NCBI RefSeq assembly: GCF_036488675.1
Contig: NZ_CP133148.1
Coordinates: 1,922,001 to 1,986,000, forward strand
Length of the DNA stretch: 64,000 nt
DNA from: Sinorhizobium chiapasense
GTDB taxonomy: Bacteria; Pseudomonadota; Alphaproteobacteria; Rhizobiales; Rhizobiaceae
Direction: 5' to 3'
Shown here: positions 24,814 to 34,032 of the stretch, one piece after another
Layout of the letters: the number at the start of each line of letters is the position of its first letter
How positions within the stretch are numbered: position 1 is the first letter of the stretch
Notes under the pieces: model-generated
Seen by the model: only the letters and a program-made list of their open reading frames with translations
Database searches by the model: none
Told to the model about the DNA's origin: nothing
Translations under genes and position numbers: made by a program

Positions 24814-25647
24814 ATGCCATCAGCCAGAGAGCAGCGCCCGCAGCTCAATCGGGCAAGACGGCACTTCCTCGGTCTGGCTGCCGCGACAGGCGGCAGAATC
24901 GCCGCAATGGGCACGCTGGCCCTGACGACTTTCTTTCCGTCTTCGACAGCCCAGGCCCAGGCCGCAAAACCGGGAAACGGGCCGAAACCCGGCAAGCCGC
25001 CGGGGAACAACCCCGCTCAGGGCCCCAGATGTCTTCTTCGCGGCACGTCCATCATGACCCCGACGGGCGAGGTCCGGATCGAGGATCTCCGGATCGGTGA
25101 TCTCGTGGAAACGGTGCGCGGCGAAGCCCACGCGATCAAATGGATCGGCCGCGATCTCTACCGGCGCAGCGGGGGCACCTGGAGCGACAGTGTCGTGCCG
25201 ATCCGGATCTGCCGGCATGCCCTCGATGAGCATACGCCGCATCGGGATCTCTACCTCTCTCCCGGCCACGCCCTGTTCATCGACGGCGTCCTGATCAGAG
25301 TGCAGGATCTCATCAATGGGGCGTCGATTGCCCCTGCCCTCCCTCAAGACCAGCACGAGATCGAGTATTTCCATATCCTGCTCGATACGCATGAAGTGAT
25401 CCTGGCGGAGGGCACCCCCGTCGAAACCTTCCTTCTCGAGGCTGGCAACCACGAGGATTTCACCAATTTCGCGGAATTCGCGCGGCTCTATCCGCGGCCG
25501 CAACCAGCGATGACGCCCTTTGCGCCGATCGTCGGCTATGGTGGGCGCGCACATCTGAAGGCTCTACTGCGCCTTGCAGCGGGCCGCTTCGCTCGGGAGC
25601 GCGGGCCGATCGAACAGGCCTATGAGAGAATTGCCGCACGCGCCTGA
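24814..25647 (+). CDS. Tat-exported Hint-domain protein
   Basis: A 277-residue protein. A twin-arginine-like signal (RARRHFLGLAAATGG) is followed by a Gly/Pro/Lys linker. The Hint (hedgehog/intein-like) domain starts RCLLRGTSIMTPTGEVRIED and later has YLSPGHALFIDGVLIRVQDL. In rhizobia such Hint domains are common in exported proteins near RTX proteins, but whether they self-cleave is not established. The start at 24814 has GGGAGAGAACC upstream. It is convergent with the RTX gene. Confidence 0.85.
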   Translation: MPSAREQRPQLNRARRHFLGLAAATGGRIAAMGTLALTTFFPSSTAQAQAAKPGNGPKPGKPPGNNPAQGPRCLLRGTSIMTPTGEVRIEDLRIGDLVETVRGEAHAIKWIGRDLYRRSGGTWSDSVVPIRICRHALDEHTPHRDLYLSPGHALFIDGVLIRVQDLINGASIAPALPQDQHEIEYFHILLDTHEVILAEGTPVETFLLEAGNHEDFTNFAEFARLYPRPQPAMTPFAPIVGYGGRAHLKALLRLAAGRFARERGPIEQAYERIAARA

Positions 25648-25759
25648 CCGCTCGTCTGCCGATTGCACGCGCGGTTCTCGATGACTGCACCTTGCCGCCC
25701 GCCTTTGCTCCAACTCTTGGAACGATCTTGGGTCGGGTCGACCCACGATCGTCGCCAGC

Positions 25760-25865
25760 TACTGCATGTTTCCTTAAATCGTAGCCGATTTAAGGACAAA
25801 AACATGCAGCGATTCAAAGTGCTACTGCGTCCTTTGCGCGTCTGATAAGACGCGCGGCGCTGTAG
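25760..25865 (+). repeat. RIME1-like intergenic mosaic element
   Basis: Complete copy with CATGTTTCCTTAAATCG, a near-palindromic partner, then CAAAGTGCTACTGCGTCC and the arms GCGCGTCTGATAAGACGCGC. Followed directly by the GTAACGG-type repeat. Confidence 0.9.
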
Positions 25866-25963
25866 AGCAATTCCAGGAAAAGTGTGTAACGGTTTTCCGT
25901 CCGGAACTGCGTAATTTCAAAGAGTTAGATCATTTCACTGTTTCAGAGAAACAATGAAGTGAT
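25866..25963 (+). repeat. Short dispersed repeat (GTAACGGTTTTCCGTCCGG family), long form
   Basis: Contains CAATTCCAGGAAAAGTG, TAACGGTTTTCCGTCCGG and TTTCAAAGAGTTAGATCA. It continues into an inverted repeat (GATCATTTCACTGTTTC/GAAACAATGAAGTGATC) that reaches the RTX stop. The long form matches 30084 and 38457. Confidence 0.8.
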
Positions 25964-27580
25964 CTAAGCGAGGACGATGTCGTCCGCCGAGAGGTCGGAC
26001 AGCGAAACGTTGTCGAGCATGAGGCCAAACGTGCTGGATCCATTGAAGGCGATGTAGAGTCCGTCGGCCGTCTCGGTCGCCGCCGCAAGGAGGTCGGCGA
26101 AGCTGTCGATCCCGGTGACTGTGGAGGCGTGGCCGATGAACCGCAGCACGTCGCCCCCGTCAGCATCGAAGTCGGTGATATGGTCGACACCGTTGCGGGA
26201 AAGCGTATCGGAAGACCACAGGAAGGTATCGGCATCGATACCGCCCGTCATCACGTCACTGCCGGCACCGCCCCAAAGCAGGTCGTTGCCCGCCCCGCCG
26301 TCGAGGCGGTCGTTGCCGCCATTGCCGGTAAGCTGATCATTACCAGCAAGGGTTCGGATGAAATCGTCGCCGGAACCACCCTCGACCTGGAACGTCTCGA
26401 TGTTGGTAAATATCAGCGTCTTGCCGAGCATGCCGGTCGCCGCGTCGAAACTGGTCGTCCCCGGAAGCGGCTGCGTCACATGGAGCGTATCGTTTCCTTG
26501 CCCGCCATCGATGATGCCGGATGGAGCGCTCACCAGGATCAGATCATCGCCGGCGCCGCCGTCGATGATCGTCTCGCCGTCGTCGAAGCTCGTTCCCGCG
26601 TCGTGGATCTCATCGTTGCCGGCGCCGCCCATCAGCACATCATTGCCGCCGACGCTGATCAGGATATCGTCGCCGGCGCCGCCATAAAGGGCGTCATCAC
26701 CACCTCCGGAAGCTATGTAGTCCCTCCCGCCACTACCGAACACGTAGTTGTCGCCCTCGCCCATGTGGGCGCTCAGCGAGGACAGATTTCCGCCGATCAG
26801 CGTATCGTTGCCACTGCCGAGATCCACGGTGGCGACCTCGATGCCACTGATCCGCGTACCGGTCGAGGCAAAGCCCTGCGCGAAATCGACGGTCACGTCC
26901 TCGGTCCTTCCTTCGTCGGCCAGCGTGAGCGTATCCCGGCCGTTCCCGCCGTCGATTACCGCTGAGGAAAGAGTGGTGACGATGTTGTCGCTGTCGTCGC
27001 CGGCGTAGATGCGGTTCGCGCCACTCGTGTCGACAATGATGTCGCCGCCGCTGCCCGTGTCGATCGCGTCGTCGCCGAACATGCTGGTGCCGTCGTCGAG
27101 GTCGGTGCCGTAAGGACCGATAATGTCGTTTCCTGCCCCGGTCGAGATGACGTCGTCGGAGGCGGCCCCGAAGATCCGGTCGTCGCCGCTTCCGGTGGTC
27201 AGCACGAGCCTCTCGATACGGTTGAAGAAGATGTGGTCCCAATTGGACGTGTTGTAGCCGATGACGCCGTGGCCGTGCTCGCCGCTGAACCGGACCGTGG
27301 TGCTGACGCTGGAGAGGTCGACCACCAGCGTATCGAGGCCGGCCCCGCCGGTAACCGCGCCGCCGGTGCCGATCAGGGCGATCTGGTCGTCGCCCTCGCC
27401 ACCGTCGAGGCGGTCGTAGCCGGCCCCGCTCGTCAGACGGTCGTCTCCTGCGCCAGCGTTGACGAGATCGTCGCCCTCACCCGCGTCGATCTCATCGTCC
27501 CCGATGAGGCTCCAGATGCGATCCTTCTCGTCGGTTCCTAGTAACGCGTCATTTCCGGCAGTACCCACGATAGTGGTCAT
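25964..27580 (-). CDS. RTX calcium-binding repeat protein
   Basis: A 538-residue acidic protein dominated by glycine/aspartate nonapeptide repeats, such as GGNDRLDGGAGND, which form calcium-binding parallel beta-rolls. Repeats are seen across residues 10-490. There is no N-terminal signal peptide. The C-terminus (LSDLSADDIVLA) resembles a type I secretion signal, so export by an ABC/HlyD/TolC system is likely, but no such exporter is adjacent. GGGAGAGCGCAAC precedes ATG 27580. The sequence upstream is AT-rich and probably contains the promoter. No catalytic domain is seen. Confidence 0.88.
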   Translation of the reverse strand: MTTIVGTAGNDALLGTDEKDRIWSLIGDDEIDAGEGDDLVNAGAGDDRLTSGAGYDRLDGGEGDDQIALIGTGGAVTGGAGLDTLVVDLSSVSTTVRFSGEHGHGVIGYNTSNWDHIFFNRIERLVLTTGSGDDRIFGAASDDVISTGAGNDIIGPYGTDLDDGTSMFGDDAIDTGSGGDIIVDTSGANRIYAGDDSDNIVTTLSSAVIDGGNGRDTLTLADEGRTEDVTVDFAQGFASTGTRISGIEVATVDLGSGNDTLIGGNLSSLSAHMGEGDNYVFGSGGRDYIASGGGDDALYGGAGDDILISVGGNDVLMGGAGNDEIHDAGTSFDDGETIIDGGAGDDLILVSAPSGIIDGGQGNDTLHVTQPLPGTTSFDAATGMLGKTLIFTNIETFQVEGGSGDDFIRTLAGNDQLTGNGGNDRLDGGAGNDLLWGGAGSDVMTGGIDADTFLWSSDTLSRNGVDHITDFDADGGDVLRFIGHASTVTGIDSFADLLAAATETADGLYIAFNGSSTFGLMLDNVSLSDLSADDIVLA

Positions 27581-27639
27581 GTTGCGCTCTCCCAGCCCAA
27601 AAATATAACTGCGAGAGCTCATTACTGTATTTTCAGTTG

Positions 27640-27735
27640 AAACGCCATACATGATTGAAACATACCTTTAGAAAACAACACACTAATTACTTTACTTCAA
27701 AATTTCAATTAGTATAACCAAATATATACTTGTCG
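27640..27735 (-). promoter_or_regulatory. AT-rich region upstream of the RTX gene
   Basis: About 95 bases with an A+T content far above the surroundings (for example AATTTCAATTAGTATAACCA). It lies between the divergent RTX and DUF5939-cyclase genes and is the likely promoter zone; no single box is assigned. Confidence 0.4.
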
Positions 27736-27867
27736 AACCGCCAGCATCGTCGCGCTTAGCACGCCAGGTACCGTCGACAGCAAGATTTCGACAGCTTTTC
27801 GCCAAGGTCTGCACGGCGCCCGATCAAATCCCCTGACCACGCGCCGAATTCCGTATAGAATAGCGCG

Positions 27868-29277
27868 ATGAATGAAGCTCAGACTCTGTTCGATGCGCTG
27901 CGCCAGTCGGTGAAGCCGGAGATTGTCGATGCCTTCGAGCGGTTCGTGCGGGATGCGCCGGACCGCAAGCTCTGCCGCATCAACGCGCTCGCGTTCGCGC
28001 GAGCCGAGGGGCTCAACGAGGAGCAGACGATCGCGGCCTTCCTCCATGCGTCCCATCACGGCATCTTCGAACTGTCCTGGAACGTGCTCTGCCCGGGTTG
28101 TGGCGGCGTGCTCGACGCCAATACCTCGCTCAAGTCCCTGCAGCAGGAGGAATATACCTGCGCGCTCTGTGCCGCCGGCTACGAGCCGACGCTCGACGAA
28201 ATGGTTGAGGTGACCTTCACCGTGAGCCCGCGTGTGCGCCACATCGAGGCCCACAATCCGCACGAGCTGCCGCCGGCCGAATATTTCCGCCAGATCTACT
28301 GGGGCTCGGGCGTCGACTTGCCCGAAGAGGGTTATGAAGACAGGGTCGACGAGTTCATGATCGAGGCGCTCGAATTGCCGCCCGGCGACAAGGCGGTCAT
28401 CGCGCTGCAGCTTCCGGCGGAATTCGTGATCATCTTCGAGCCTGTGACGCACGCGGCGCAATTCGTCGAGGTGGCCGGGGAGCCGACCAAGGAGCGAAGG
28501 AACCTCGCCCTGGTCTTTGACCGCGGCCACCGCCACGGCGAGACCTTGCGCCTCCAGCCCGGGCCGCTCAGGATCCAGGTGGAGAACCACGCCGAAGTGC
28601 GCACCCTGCCCTCGGTCTGCATCGCGAACGACGCGCTCCACGGCATGCTCGGCCGCCGCCGGCCCTTCCTGACGGCCAAGCGCCTGCTTTCCAACCAGAC
28701 GTTCCGCGATCTCTATCGCACCGACACGATCGACGTCGACCAGCGGCTGAAAATCACCAGCCTCACCTTCCTTTTCACGGACCTCCGCGGCTCGACCGAG
28801 CTTTACGAGCGTGTCGGCGACCTTGCGGCCTTCGATCTCGTCAGAACGCATTTCGCTGTCTTGAACGAAATCGTCGCGGCCGAAGCCGGCGCGGTCGTCA
28901 AGACGATCGGTGATGCGGTGATGGCGACCTTCCCGACACCGGACCGGGCAGTTGCAGCGGCGATGCGGATGCGCGATGCGATGCGCGAACTCAACGAAGA
29001 GCGCGGCAGCGAGGACCTGCTGCTAAAGATCGGCATCCACGAAGGGCCGTGCATCGCCGTTAACCTCAACGAGCGTCAGGACTATTTCGGCCAGACCGTC
29101 AACATCGCCTCGCGCGTCCAGCATCTCGCCACCTCGCGCGAGATCTTCGCCACCGGTTCGGTGGTGGAGGATCCGCGCGCATCGAGACTCCTCAGCGACC
29201 GCGGCCTCAATCCCATGTCGCACAATGTCACGCTTCGCGGCATCACCAACGAGATCAGCATTTTCGCGATCCCGTGA
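27868..29277 (+). CDS. Adenylate cyclase with DUF5939-type N-terminal domain
   Basis: A 469-residue cytosolic protein. The N-terminal half includes a zinc-ribbon-like CPGCGG...CALC (about residues 75-112) and matches DUF5939. The C-terminal class III cyclase domain (about 305-465) has metal residues in FLFTDLRGSTELYERVG and VKTIGDAVMATF, and the transition-state pair in YFGQTVNIASRVQ. Lys in VKTIGD and Asp in RQDYFGQ indicate ATP as substrate. It should make cAMP. No strong SD is seen. It is divergent from the RTX gene. Confidence 0.88.
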   Translation: MNEAQTLFDALRQSVKPEIVDAFERFVRDAPDRKLCRINALAFARAEGLNEEQTIAAFLHASHHGIFELSWNVLCPGCGGVLDANTSLKSLQQEEYTCALCAAGYEPTLDEMVEVTFTVSPRVRHIEAHNPHELPPAEYFRQIYWGSGVDLPEEGYEDRVDEFMIEALELPPGDKAVIALQLPAEFVIIFEPVTHAAQFVEVAGEPTKERRNLALVFDRGHRHGETLRLQPGPLRIQVENHAEVRTLPSVCIANDALHGMLGRRRPFLTAKRLLSNQTFRDLYRTDTIDVDQRLKITSLTFLFTDLRGSTELYERVGDLAAFDLVRTHFAVLNEIVAAEAGAVVKTIGDAVMATFPTPDRAVAAAMRMRDAMRELNEERGSEDLLLKIGIHEGPCIAVNLNERQDYFGQTVNIASRVQHLATSREIFATGSVVEDPRASRLLSDRGLNPMSHNVTLRGITNEISIFAIP

Positions 29278-29361
29278 ACGCAGACGCTGCTACAGCGCCG
29301 CCCCGTTCATCACCAATTCAGGCGCGGTGGCTGAATATTACGGCGATGGAAGGAGAGCGAT

Positions 29362-29607
29362 ATGCGCATCCAGCTTGTCCTGCTTGCGGCCGTGACGATA
29401 ACTGCCAGCGCGGCGGTGGCCGGGAGCCAATCGTCGAATTCGAGTTCGAACAGTTCGTCCAACAACGGCATCGTCAGCGAACGGGTCGTTGAAACCCACT
29501 GCGAAGATGGCCGTTGTCAGCGCTACCTTCTACGCCGGCTATATCGCGATGACGACTACTCCGACGACCGACGCTTTCGCGAACGCTACCATGACGACGA
29601 CGATTGA
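29362..29607 (+). CDS. Small secreted Ser/Asn- and Asp-rich protein
   Basis: An 81-residue protein with a signal peptide (MRIQLVLLAAVTITASAAVAG), a Ser/Asn tract (SSNSSSNSSSNN), a CEDGRC pair of cysteines and an acidic Asp/Arg tail ending DDDD. GGAAGGAGAGCGAT precedes the start. No family is recognised; the tail could bind cations. Confidence 0.7.
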   Translation: MRIQLVLLAAVTITASAAVAGSQSSNSSSNSSSNNGIVSERVVETHCEDGRCQRYLLRRLYRDDDYSDDRRFRERYHDDDD

Positions 29608-29676
29608 GGTCATATCTAATCACGGGCATCTTCTTGGCCCTGAATAGGCTGAGAACAACGCCCCACGAGGTGCGCC

Positions 29677-30084
29677 ATGCGTTCCCGAACAGCCTCCTGC
29701 GCCTGCGGGCAATTGCGGATTGAAGTCCGGGGCGAACCGCTCGGCGTCGGCGTTTGCCACTGCTTCGCCTGCCAGCGCCGAACGGGCAGCGTCTTTGCGG
29801 CGCTCGCGGCCTTCGCCGTACCCTACGAGGTCACCGGCACCGCGACCGAATATGTGCGCGTCGGCGATCAGGGTGCGCGGTTCAGGTTCCGCTTCTGCCC
29901 CGTCTGCGGGACGAACCTCTTCCACACCGAGGAGGGGTACGAAGAGTCCTCGGTGGCGGTCGCCGTCGGCGCCTTCGCCGACCCCAGCTTTCCGCCGCCC
30001 GAAGATTCGGTCTATGACTGCCGCAGACATTCCTGGGTGCAACTGCCGGAGGGGATAAGGACTTACGAAAAGGATCCGACTTAG
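29677..30084 (+). CDS. GFA/CENP-V family zinc protein
   Basis: A 135-residue protein with the GFA cysteine pattern: CACGQLRIEV, CHCFACQRRTGSVF and CPVCGTNLFHTEE, which bind zinc. The family includes a glutathione-dependent formaldehyde-activating enzyme of Paracoccus, but most members are uncharacterised. GAGGTGCGCC precedes the start. It stands between unrelated genes. Confidence 0.85.
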   Translation: MRSRTASCACGQLRIEVRGEPLGVGVCHCFACQRRTGSVFAALAAFAVPYEVTGTATEYVRVGDQGARFRFRFCPVCGTNLFHTEEGYEESSVAVAVGAFADPSFPPPEDSVYDCRRHSWVQLPEGIRTYEKDPT

Positions 30085-30178
30085 ATCATTTCATTGTTTC
30101 ACTGAGAAGATCTAACTCTTTGAAATGCCGCAATTCCGGACGGAAACCGTTAGACGCTTTTCCTGAAATTGCTCCAAA
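30084..30178 (-). repeat. Short dispersed repeat (GTAACGGTTTTCCGTCCGG family), long form reversed
   Basis: Starts with GATCATTTCATTGTTTC and contains CAATTCCGGACGGAAACCG and CGCTTTTCCTGAAATTGCTC. It is the reverse orientation of the copy at 25866 and separates the GFA and peroxiredoxin-like genes. Confidence 0.8.
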
Positions 30179-30193
30179 ACACGCGCCGCAAAG

Positions 30194-30874
30194 TCAGTGT
30201 CCGAGATTGTCGGCGGCCGCGATGATCTCGGCCGCGGTCGGGAAGGTGCAGAGGCCGTCCGGTCCCTCGCGCGCCTCGAGCTGAGCCCAGTGGATGATGC
30301 CGGCTGCGTCGACGAGGAAGTGCCCGACGAGCTGCGTGCCGTGCTTTGCAAAGATCGCATTGTCGGTTTCGTCCGGCTCGAAACCATCCTTGGCGTTGAG
30401 CACGCCGTTGGCTTCCATCGGCTGCAACGCCTGCGGCAGCTCGCCGGTCGGATTGATTCGCGCCGCCTGGAACTGCTCGACCTTCGCGCGGGACGGCCAT
30501 TCCGCCGCTTCGTCGCTGCCATCGGCCAGGAACTCGACGCGCCGCAGGCCGAAGGCCCTGTGCGTGTGGCAATCGGGATCACAAAGAAGCGTTACCGGCG
30601 TCGGCTGGTAGCGGAAATAGAGGCGCGCGCGCTCGACAGGCGTGTTGATCACGGCGAGCGTCTCGACCCCGGTGGCGTGAAGCACAGGCTGGACACGGGC
30701 AAGCTGCTTCACCTGGCGCCGGCAGAACGGGCAGTGCAGCCCGCGAAAGAAACCCATCAGAAACGGGCGACCGCGCAGGCTGTCGAGGGAGACTATCCCT
30801 TCGGCATTCGCGGCGGGCAGCGCGAAGCCGGGCGCCGGATCTCCGGGCCGCAGCGGACCTGTCGGTTCTGCCAT
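30194..30874 (-). CDS. Peroxiredoxin-like (AhpC/TSA) protein
   Basis: About 226 residues with a thioredoxin fold. Key features are GDPAPGFALPAANAEG and the redox motif FRGLHCPFCRRQ (CPFC, about residue 51). It belongs to the redoxin/AhpC-TSA class rather than typical 2-Cys peroxiredoxins, given the CxxC pair. It probably reduces peroxides or disulfides in the cytosol, as no signal peptide is seen. ATG 30874 follows GGGGGAACGATCC; an in-frame ATG at 30922 is less likely. Confidence 0.83.
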   Translation of the reverse strand: MAEPTGPLRPGDPAPGFALPAANAEGIVSLDSLRGRPFLMGFFRGLHCPFCRRQVKQLARVQPVLHATGVETLAVINTPVERARLYFRYQPTPVTLLCDPDCHTHRAFGLRRVEFLADGSDEAAEWPSRAKVEQFQAARINPTGELPQALQPMEANGVLNAKDGFEPDETDNAIFAKHGTQLVGHFLVDAAGIIHWAQLEAREGPDGLCTFPTAAEIIAAADNLGH

Positions 30875-30958
30875 CGGATCGTTCCCCCGTTGCGTCGCTG
30901 AGACGAAGCGTGACCGTAGCACGTGTCGCGGGAAGGCACAGTGCCGAATCCGGTTCCA

Positions 30959-32026
30959 TCAAGCCTTCGGGATCGCGCTGCGCCGTTCGAGCGCGGTCTT
31001 GCGGATGATGTCAGAGATGTCCGGGTTGCTGGCGGACAGCATCTGGAAATCCTCCGCGTGCAGCGACAGCAGCGAGACCTCGGTCGTGGCGCTGACGGTC
31101 GCCGAGCGGGGCTCACCGCTGATCAGCGCCATCTCGCCGAAAAAGCTGCCGGGGCCGAGCTCGATCGGGTCCGGCGTCGCGACGCAAACGCGGCCCTCGA
31201 CGATGAAGTACATCTGGTCGCCCGCCTCGCCCTTGCGGCAGATCACGGCGCCGGCCGGCACGACACGCGGCCTCAGCGCTCTGACGATCTCGACCAGCGC
31301 GGACGAGCCGAGGTTCTGGAACAGCGGCACGGCGGCGACCAGCTGCCAATTGCGCACGAAGTCCTGGCGACGGACTTCGGCGTAGAAGCCGGTTGCAAGG
31401 AGGCCGGCCCAGAGCGCGAAGATGCCGATGCCGCACATCATGACCAGCCCGGCCAGCACGCGGCCGGCGAAACTATGCGGGATCGCGTCGCCGTAACCGG
31501 TGGTCGACAGCGTGACAACGGCCCACCACATCGCCTGCGGAATGCTGCCGAATTTATCCGGCTGGACGTCGCGCTCGATGATATACCCCGCGAGCGCCGC
31601 AGCGAACAGCACGAGGCCGAAGACCGATGTGACGCCAATCAGGTTTCGCGCCTCGTTGACAATCACCCTGCCCATCAGCCGGAAGAACGTGGAATTTCTG
31701 AGCGGCTTAAAGAGCCAGATGGCGCAGAAAAGGTCCTGATTGCGGGTGGAGGCGAACAGGAAGCCGGCCATAGGCACCAGAACGGCCAGCACATCGATGG
31801 CGACCGCCGGTGTGCTGTCCTGGCGACCTTTCGCGCGCCGCACGACCAGCGTCTCGATCAGTTGCAGGACATAGACACCCCAGATACCGACGAGCAGGAC
31901 CTGCAGGCCGAGCCTCACCCGCTCGGTGATATCCGGTGTGGTAAGCGCAGCAACCGCCACCAGCCCAACCGCTGCGAGCAGCCCGTTGAACGGCGCGGAA
32001 ATCTTCGAGAAAGGCCGTGCCGACAT
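30959..32026 (-). CDS. Cyclic-nucleotide-gated potassium channel (MloK1 type)
   Basis: A 355-residue inner-membrane channel, the length of Mesorhizobium MloK1. Six membrane helices are predicted. The pore helix and filter read MWWAVVTLSTTGYGDAIP (TTGYGD, about residue 175). The C-terminal cyclic-nucleotide-binding domain (about 230-340) has FFGEMALISGEPRSATVSA with the phosphate-binding Arg. As in MloK1, the S4 segment (KPLRNSTFFRLMGR) has few charges, so gating should be by cAMP. Two intact adenylate cyclase genes lie in this window. GGGGGCATTG precedes ATG 32026. Confidence 0.93.
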   Translation of the reverse strand: MSARPFSKISAPFNGLLAAVGLVAVAALTTPDITERVRLGLQVLLVGIWGVYVLQLIETLVVRRAKGRQDSTPAVAIDVLAVLVPMAGFLFASTRNQDLFCAIWLFKPLRNSTFFRLMGRVIVNEARNLIGVTSVFGLVLFAAALAGYIIERDVQPDKFGSIPQAMWWAVVTLSTTGYGDAIPHSFAGRVLAGLVMMCGIGIFALWAGLLATGFYAEVRRQDFVRNWQLVAAVPLFQNLGSSALVEIVRALRPRVVPAGAVICRKGEAGDQMYFIVEGRVCVATPDPIELGPGSFFGEMALISGEPRSATVSATTEVSLLSLHAEDFQMLSASNPDISDIIRKTALERRSAIPKA

Positions 32027-32126
32027 CAATGCCCCCGAGCGACGGACGACAGTCCTACAATAGGACGCCTTGGGGCCGAGCGCAAAGGCTGCGAGACGGT
32101 CCGCGGCTACGAGGCTGTCGGTCGCC

Positions 32127-32690
32127 CTATCGCGTCAGCTGAGCTTCGGTCCAACCCATTGCCTTGAGGTCCTCAGCTCGCGCCGCGCCGTTGTCGGTAA
32201 GGATGAATTCGTCGATCTGCGGTGGGGGGACGCTCGTTCCCGATAGCATCGAATGGATCTGGCCGCGGTGGTGCTGGCCGTGCATGAAAACGTGAAGCAG
32301 CGTATCGGCGACGGTTTCGGCGATTGTCCTTTCCGGCCAGGGAATGCTGATCTCGCGTGAAAGTTCCTCTGCCGTCAGGCTCTCGCTGAAATCGACCAGC
32401 CATTCGTCGACCTCTGCCCGTTCGATCGAAAATTCGTCCGCCGTGGCGCGGCTCCCCGGCGGTCTCGCCAGGCCGCGCCGTTCGCCGCGCAGCGTGTCGA
32501 TATAGTATCGATCGGCATTCAGAAGATGGACCATCGTCTCCTTGAGCGACGGGAAGAACGATGTTCGGGACGCCTCCCATTCACCGGGGTTGAGCGCCAT
32601 GCAGGCGCGATCCAGCCGCGCATTGGCGAGACGAGCATTGCGCGCAAGCTGGCGATAGGGCCGGCATATCAAATCCTGCGAAGAGGTCAT
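32127..32690 (-). CDS. DinB-family protein
   Basis: About 187 residues, four-helix-bundle DinB fold. The metal-binding His residues appear in FPSLKETMVHLLNADRYY (about residue 56) and HVFMHGQHHRGQIHSML (about residue 138). Such proteins are often thiol-dependent hydrolases or transferases of unknown substrate. The start is uncertain between ATG 32690 and 32699, neither with a good SD. It lies between the channel and the methyltransferase. Confidence 0.85.
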   Translation of the reverse strand: MTSSQDLICRPYRQLARNARLANARLDRACMALNPGEWEASRTSFFPSLKETMVHLLNADRYYIDTLRGERRGLARPPGSRATADEFSIERAEVDEWLVDFSESLTAEELSREISIPWPERTIAETVADTLLHVFMHGQHHRGQIHSMLSGTSVPPPQIDEFILTDNGAARAEDLKAMGWTEAQLTR

Positions 32691-32783
32691 GGCGGGCATA
32701 GTGAGATGTTTGCGACGGCGCGTCCAGCTGCCAATTGTCTGTCTTGTGGTGCGCCGCTCGGCGCGCCACAAGACAGTATCGTT

Positions 32784-33863
32784 TCAGAGCCGCGCCTCGA
32801 GGATCAGGTTGAACGGCGTCTCCAGCGCCCGGCGGAAGCGGCTGAAGCCGGCCTTGCGGAAGACGTCCGCGAGCCGTGCCTCGCCGGCCTGGGCGCCGAG
32901 CACCAGATGGCCGCCGTCCGAGATCGCATGGGCGCAGCAGATCGTCGTGGAGGCTGCGTAGTAGATCCGGGCGACCGGCGACACGTTGTCTTCGACCCGA
33001 TCATTGGCAAAGGGCTCCACCAGCATTACCGACCCCTCGCCTGCAATCGCCTTTACCGCATGCGCCGCCGCGGCGACCGGGTTGCCCATGTCATGGAGGC
33101 AGTCGAAAAAGCAGATGAGATCGTAGTCCGCGCCCGGGTAACTGTCCGCGCGCGCGCTCGCAAAGGTGACCCGATCCGAAACGCCGGCTTCTTCCGCGAC
33201 CTTGCGCGCCTCAGCAACCGATTCCGGGTGGATATCGAAGCCATGGAAGCGTGATGCCGGAAAGGCCTTTGCCATCAGCACCGTCGAATGCCCGTGCCCG
33301 CACCCGACATCGGCGACACGCGCGCCGGTCCTTAGCTTCTTCTCGATGCCGCCGCTGAGAGCGGGCAGCCACTCGGCCACCAGGCTGGCCTTGTAGGCGT
33401 TCCTGTAGAAGGCCGCGACGCCGCAATAAAGCCGGCCGTCGTGATCTCCCCAGGCAATGCCCTTGCCGCTGCGGAAGGCCTCCACCGCCTTGTTCTCGTC
33501 CGCCCACATGGACGCAGGAACGGCCCAGGCATGGGGGATGAAGACAGGACTGTCTTCCTCGGCCAGCACAAGCGCCTGCTCCGGCGAGAGCTCGTAAGTG
33601 CCGCTGCTGGCATGGTAGGTCACATAGCCGCCTGCCACCTGGGAGCCGAGCCATTCGCGCACATAGCGTTCGGCGCAATCCGCACGGTTCGCCAGTTCAT
33701 TCGAGGTCAGCGGGCCGGCGCCGGCCAGCGCCTTGTAGAGGCCGAGGCGGTTGCCGAGGCTCACCATCACGCCGCCGTAACCCGCCGAGAGATCGCCGAT
33801 CGCCCGCGAGACGATCGCATCGAGCTTCGCCTGGTCGATCTTGTTATTTTCTACGTTTGCCAT
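32784..33863 (-). CDS. Class I SAM-dependent methyltransferase (Rv2258c-like)
   Basis: A 359-residue protein with an N-terminal winged-helix-like region (about 10-95, containing RADCAERYVREWLGS) and a Rossmann methyltransferase domain. Motif I is ARVADVGCGHGHSTVLMAKA (about residue 182), followed by HGFDIHPESVAEARK and DLICFFDCLHDMGNP. AGGAGCAAGAAC precedes ATG 33863. It is divergent from a GlxA-type regulator with 169 bases between starts, suggesting control by that protein. Substrate unknown, likely a small molecule. Confidence 0.88.
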   Translation of the reverse strand: MANVENNKIDQAKLDAIVSRAIGDLSAGYGGVMVSLGNRLGLYKALAGAGPLTSNELANRADCAERYVREWLGSQVAGGYVTYHASSGTYELSPEQALVLAEEDSPVFIPHAWAVPASMWADENKAVEAFRSGKGIAWGDHDGRLYCGVAAFYRNAYKASLVAEWLPALSGGIEKKLRTGARVADVGCGHGHSTVLMAKAFPASRFHGFDIHPESVAEARKVAEEAGVSDRVTFASARADSYPGADYDLICFFDCLHDMGNPVAAAAHAVKAIAGEGSVMLVEPFANDRVEDNVSPVARIYYAASTTICCAHAISDGGHLVLGAQAGEARLADVFRKAGFSRFRRALETPFNLILEARL

Positions 33864-34032
33864 GTTCTTGCTCCTGTCATCGGTCTGAAGGTCCAAGGAT
33901 TTGCAGAGGATCGCATCTGATGTGACCGAGCGGCAGAGCGGAATTGTCCGGAACCGGGCCATTTGCGCCATAAGCCGTGCCGCGGTAGAACTCGTTTGCC
34001 GACGTGGCGCCACCCGTCCGATGGGATTCGAG

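Noticed and set aside
26129..26965. Plus-strand frame opposite the RTX repeats
   Set aside because: Its regularity only mirrors the RTX repeat; no signal, SD or domain.
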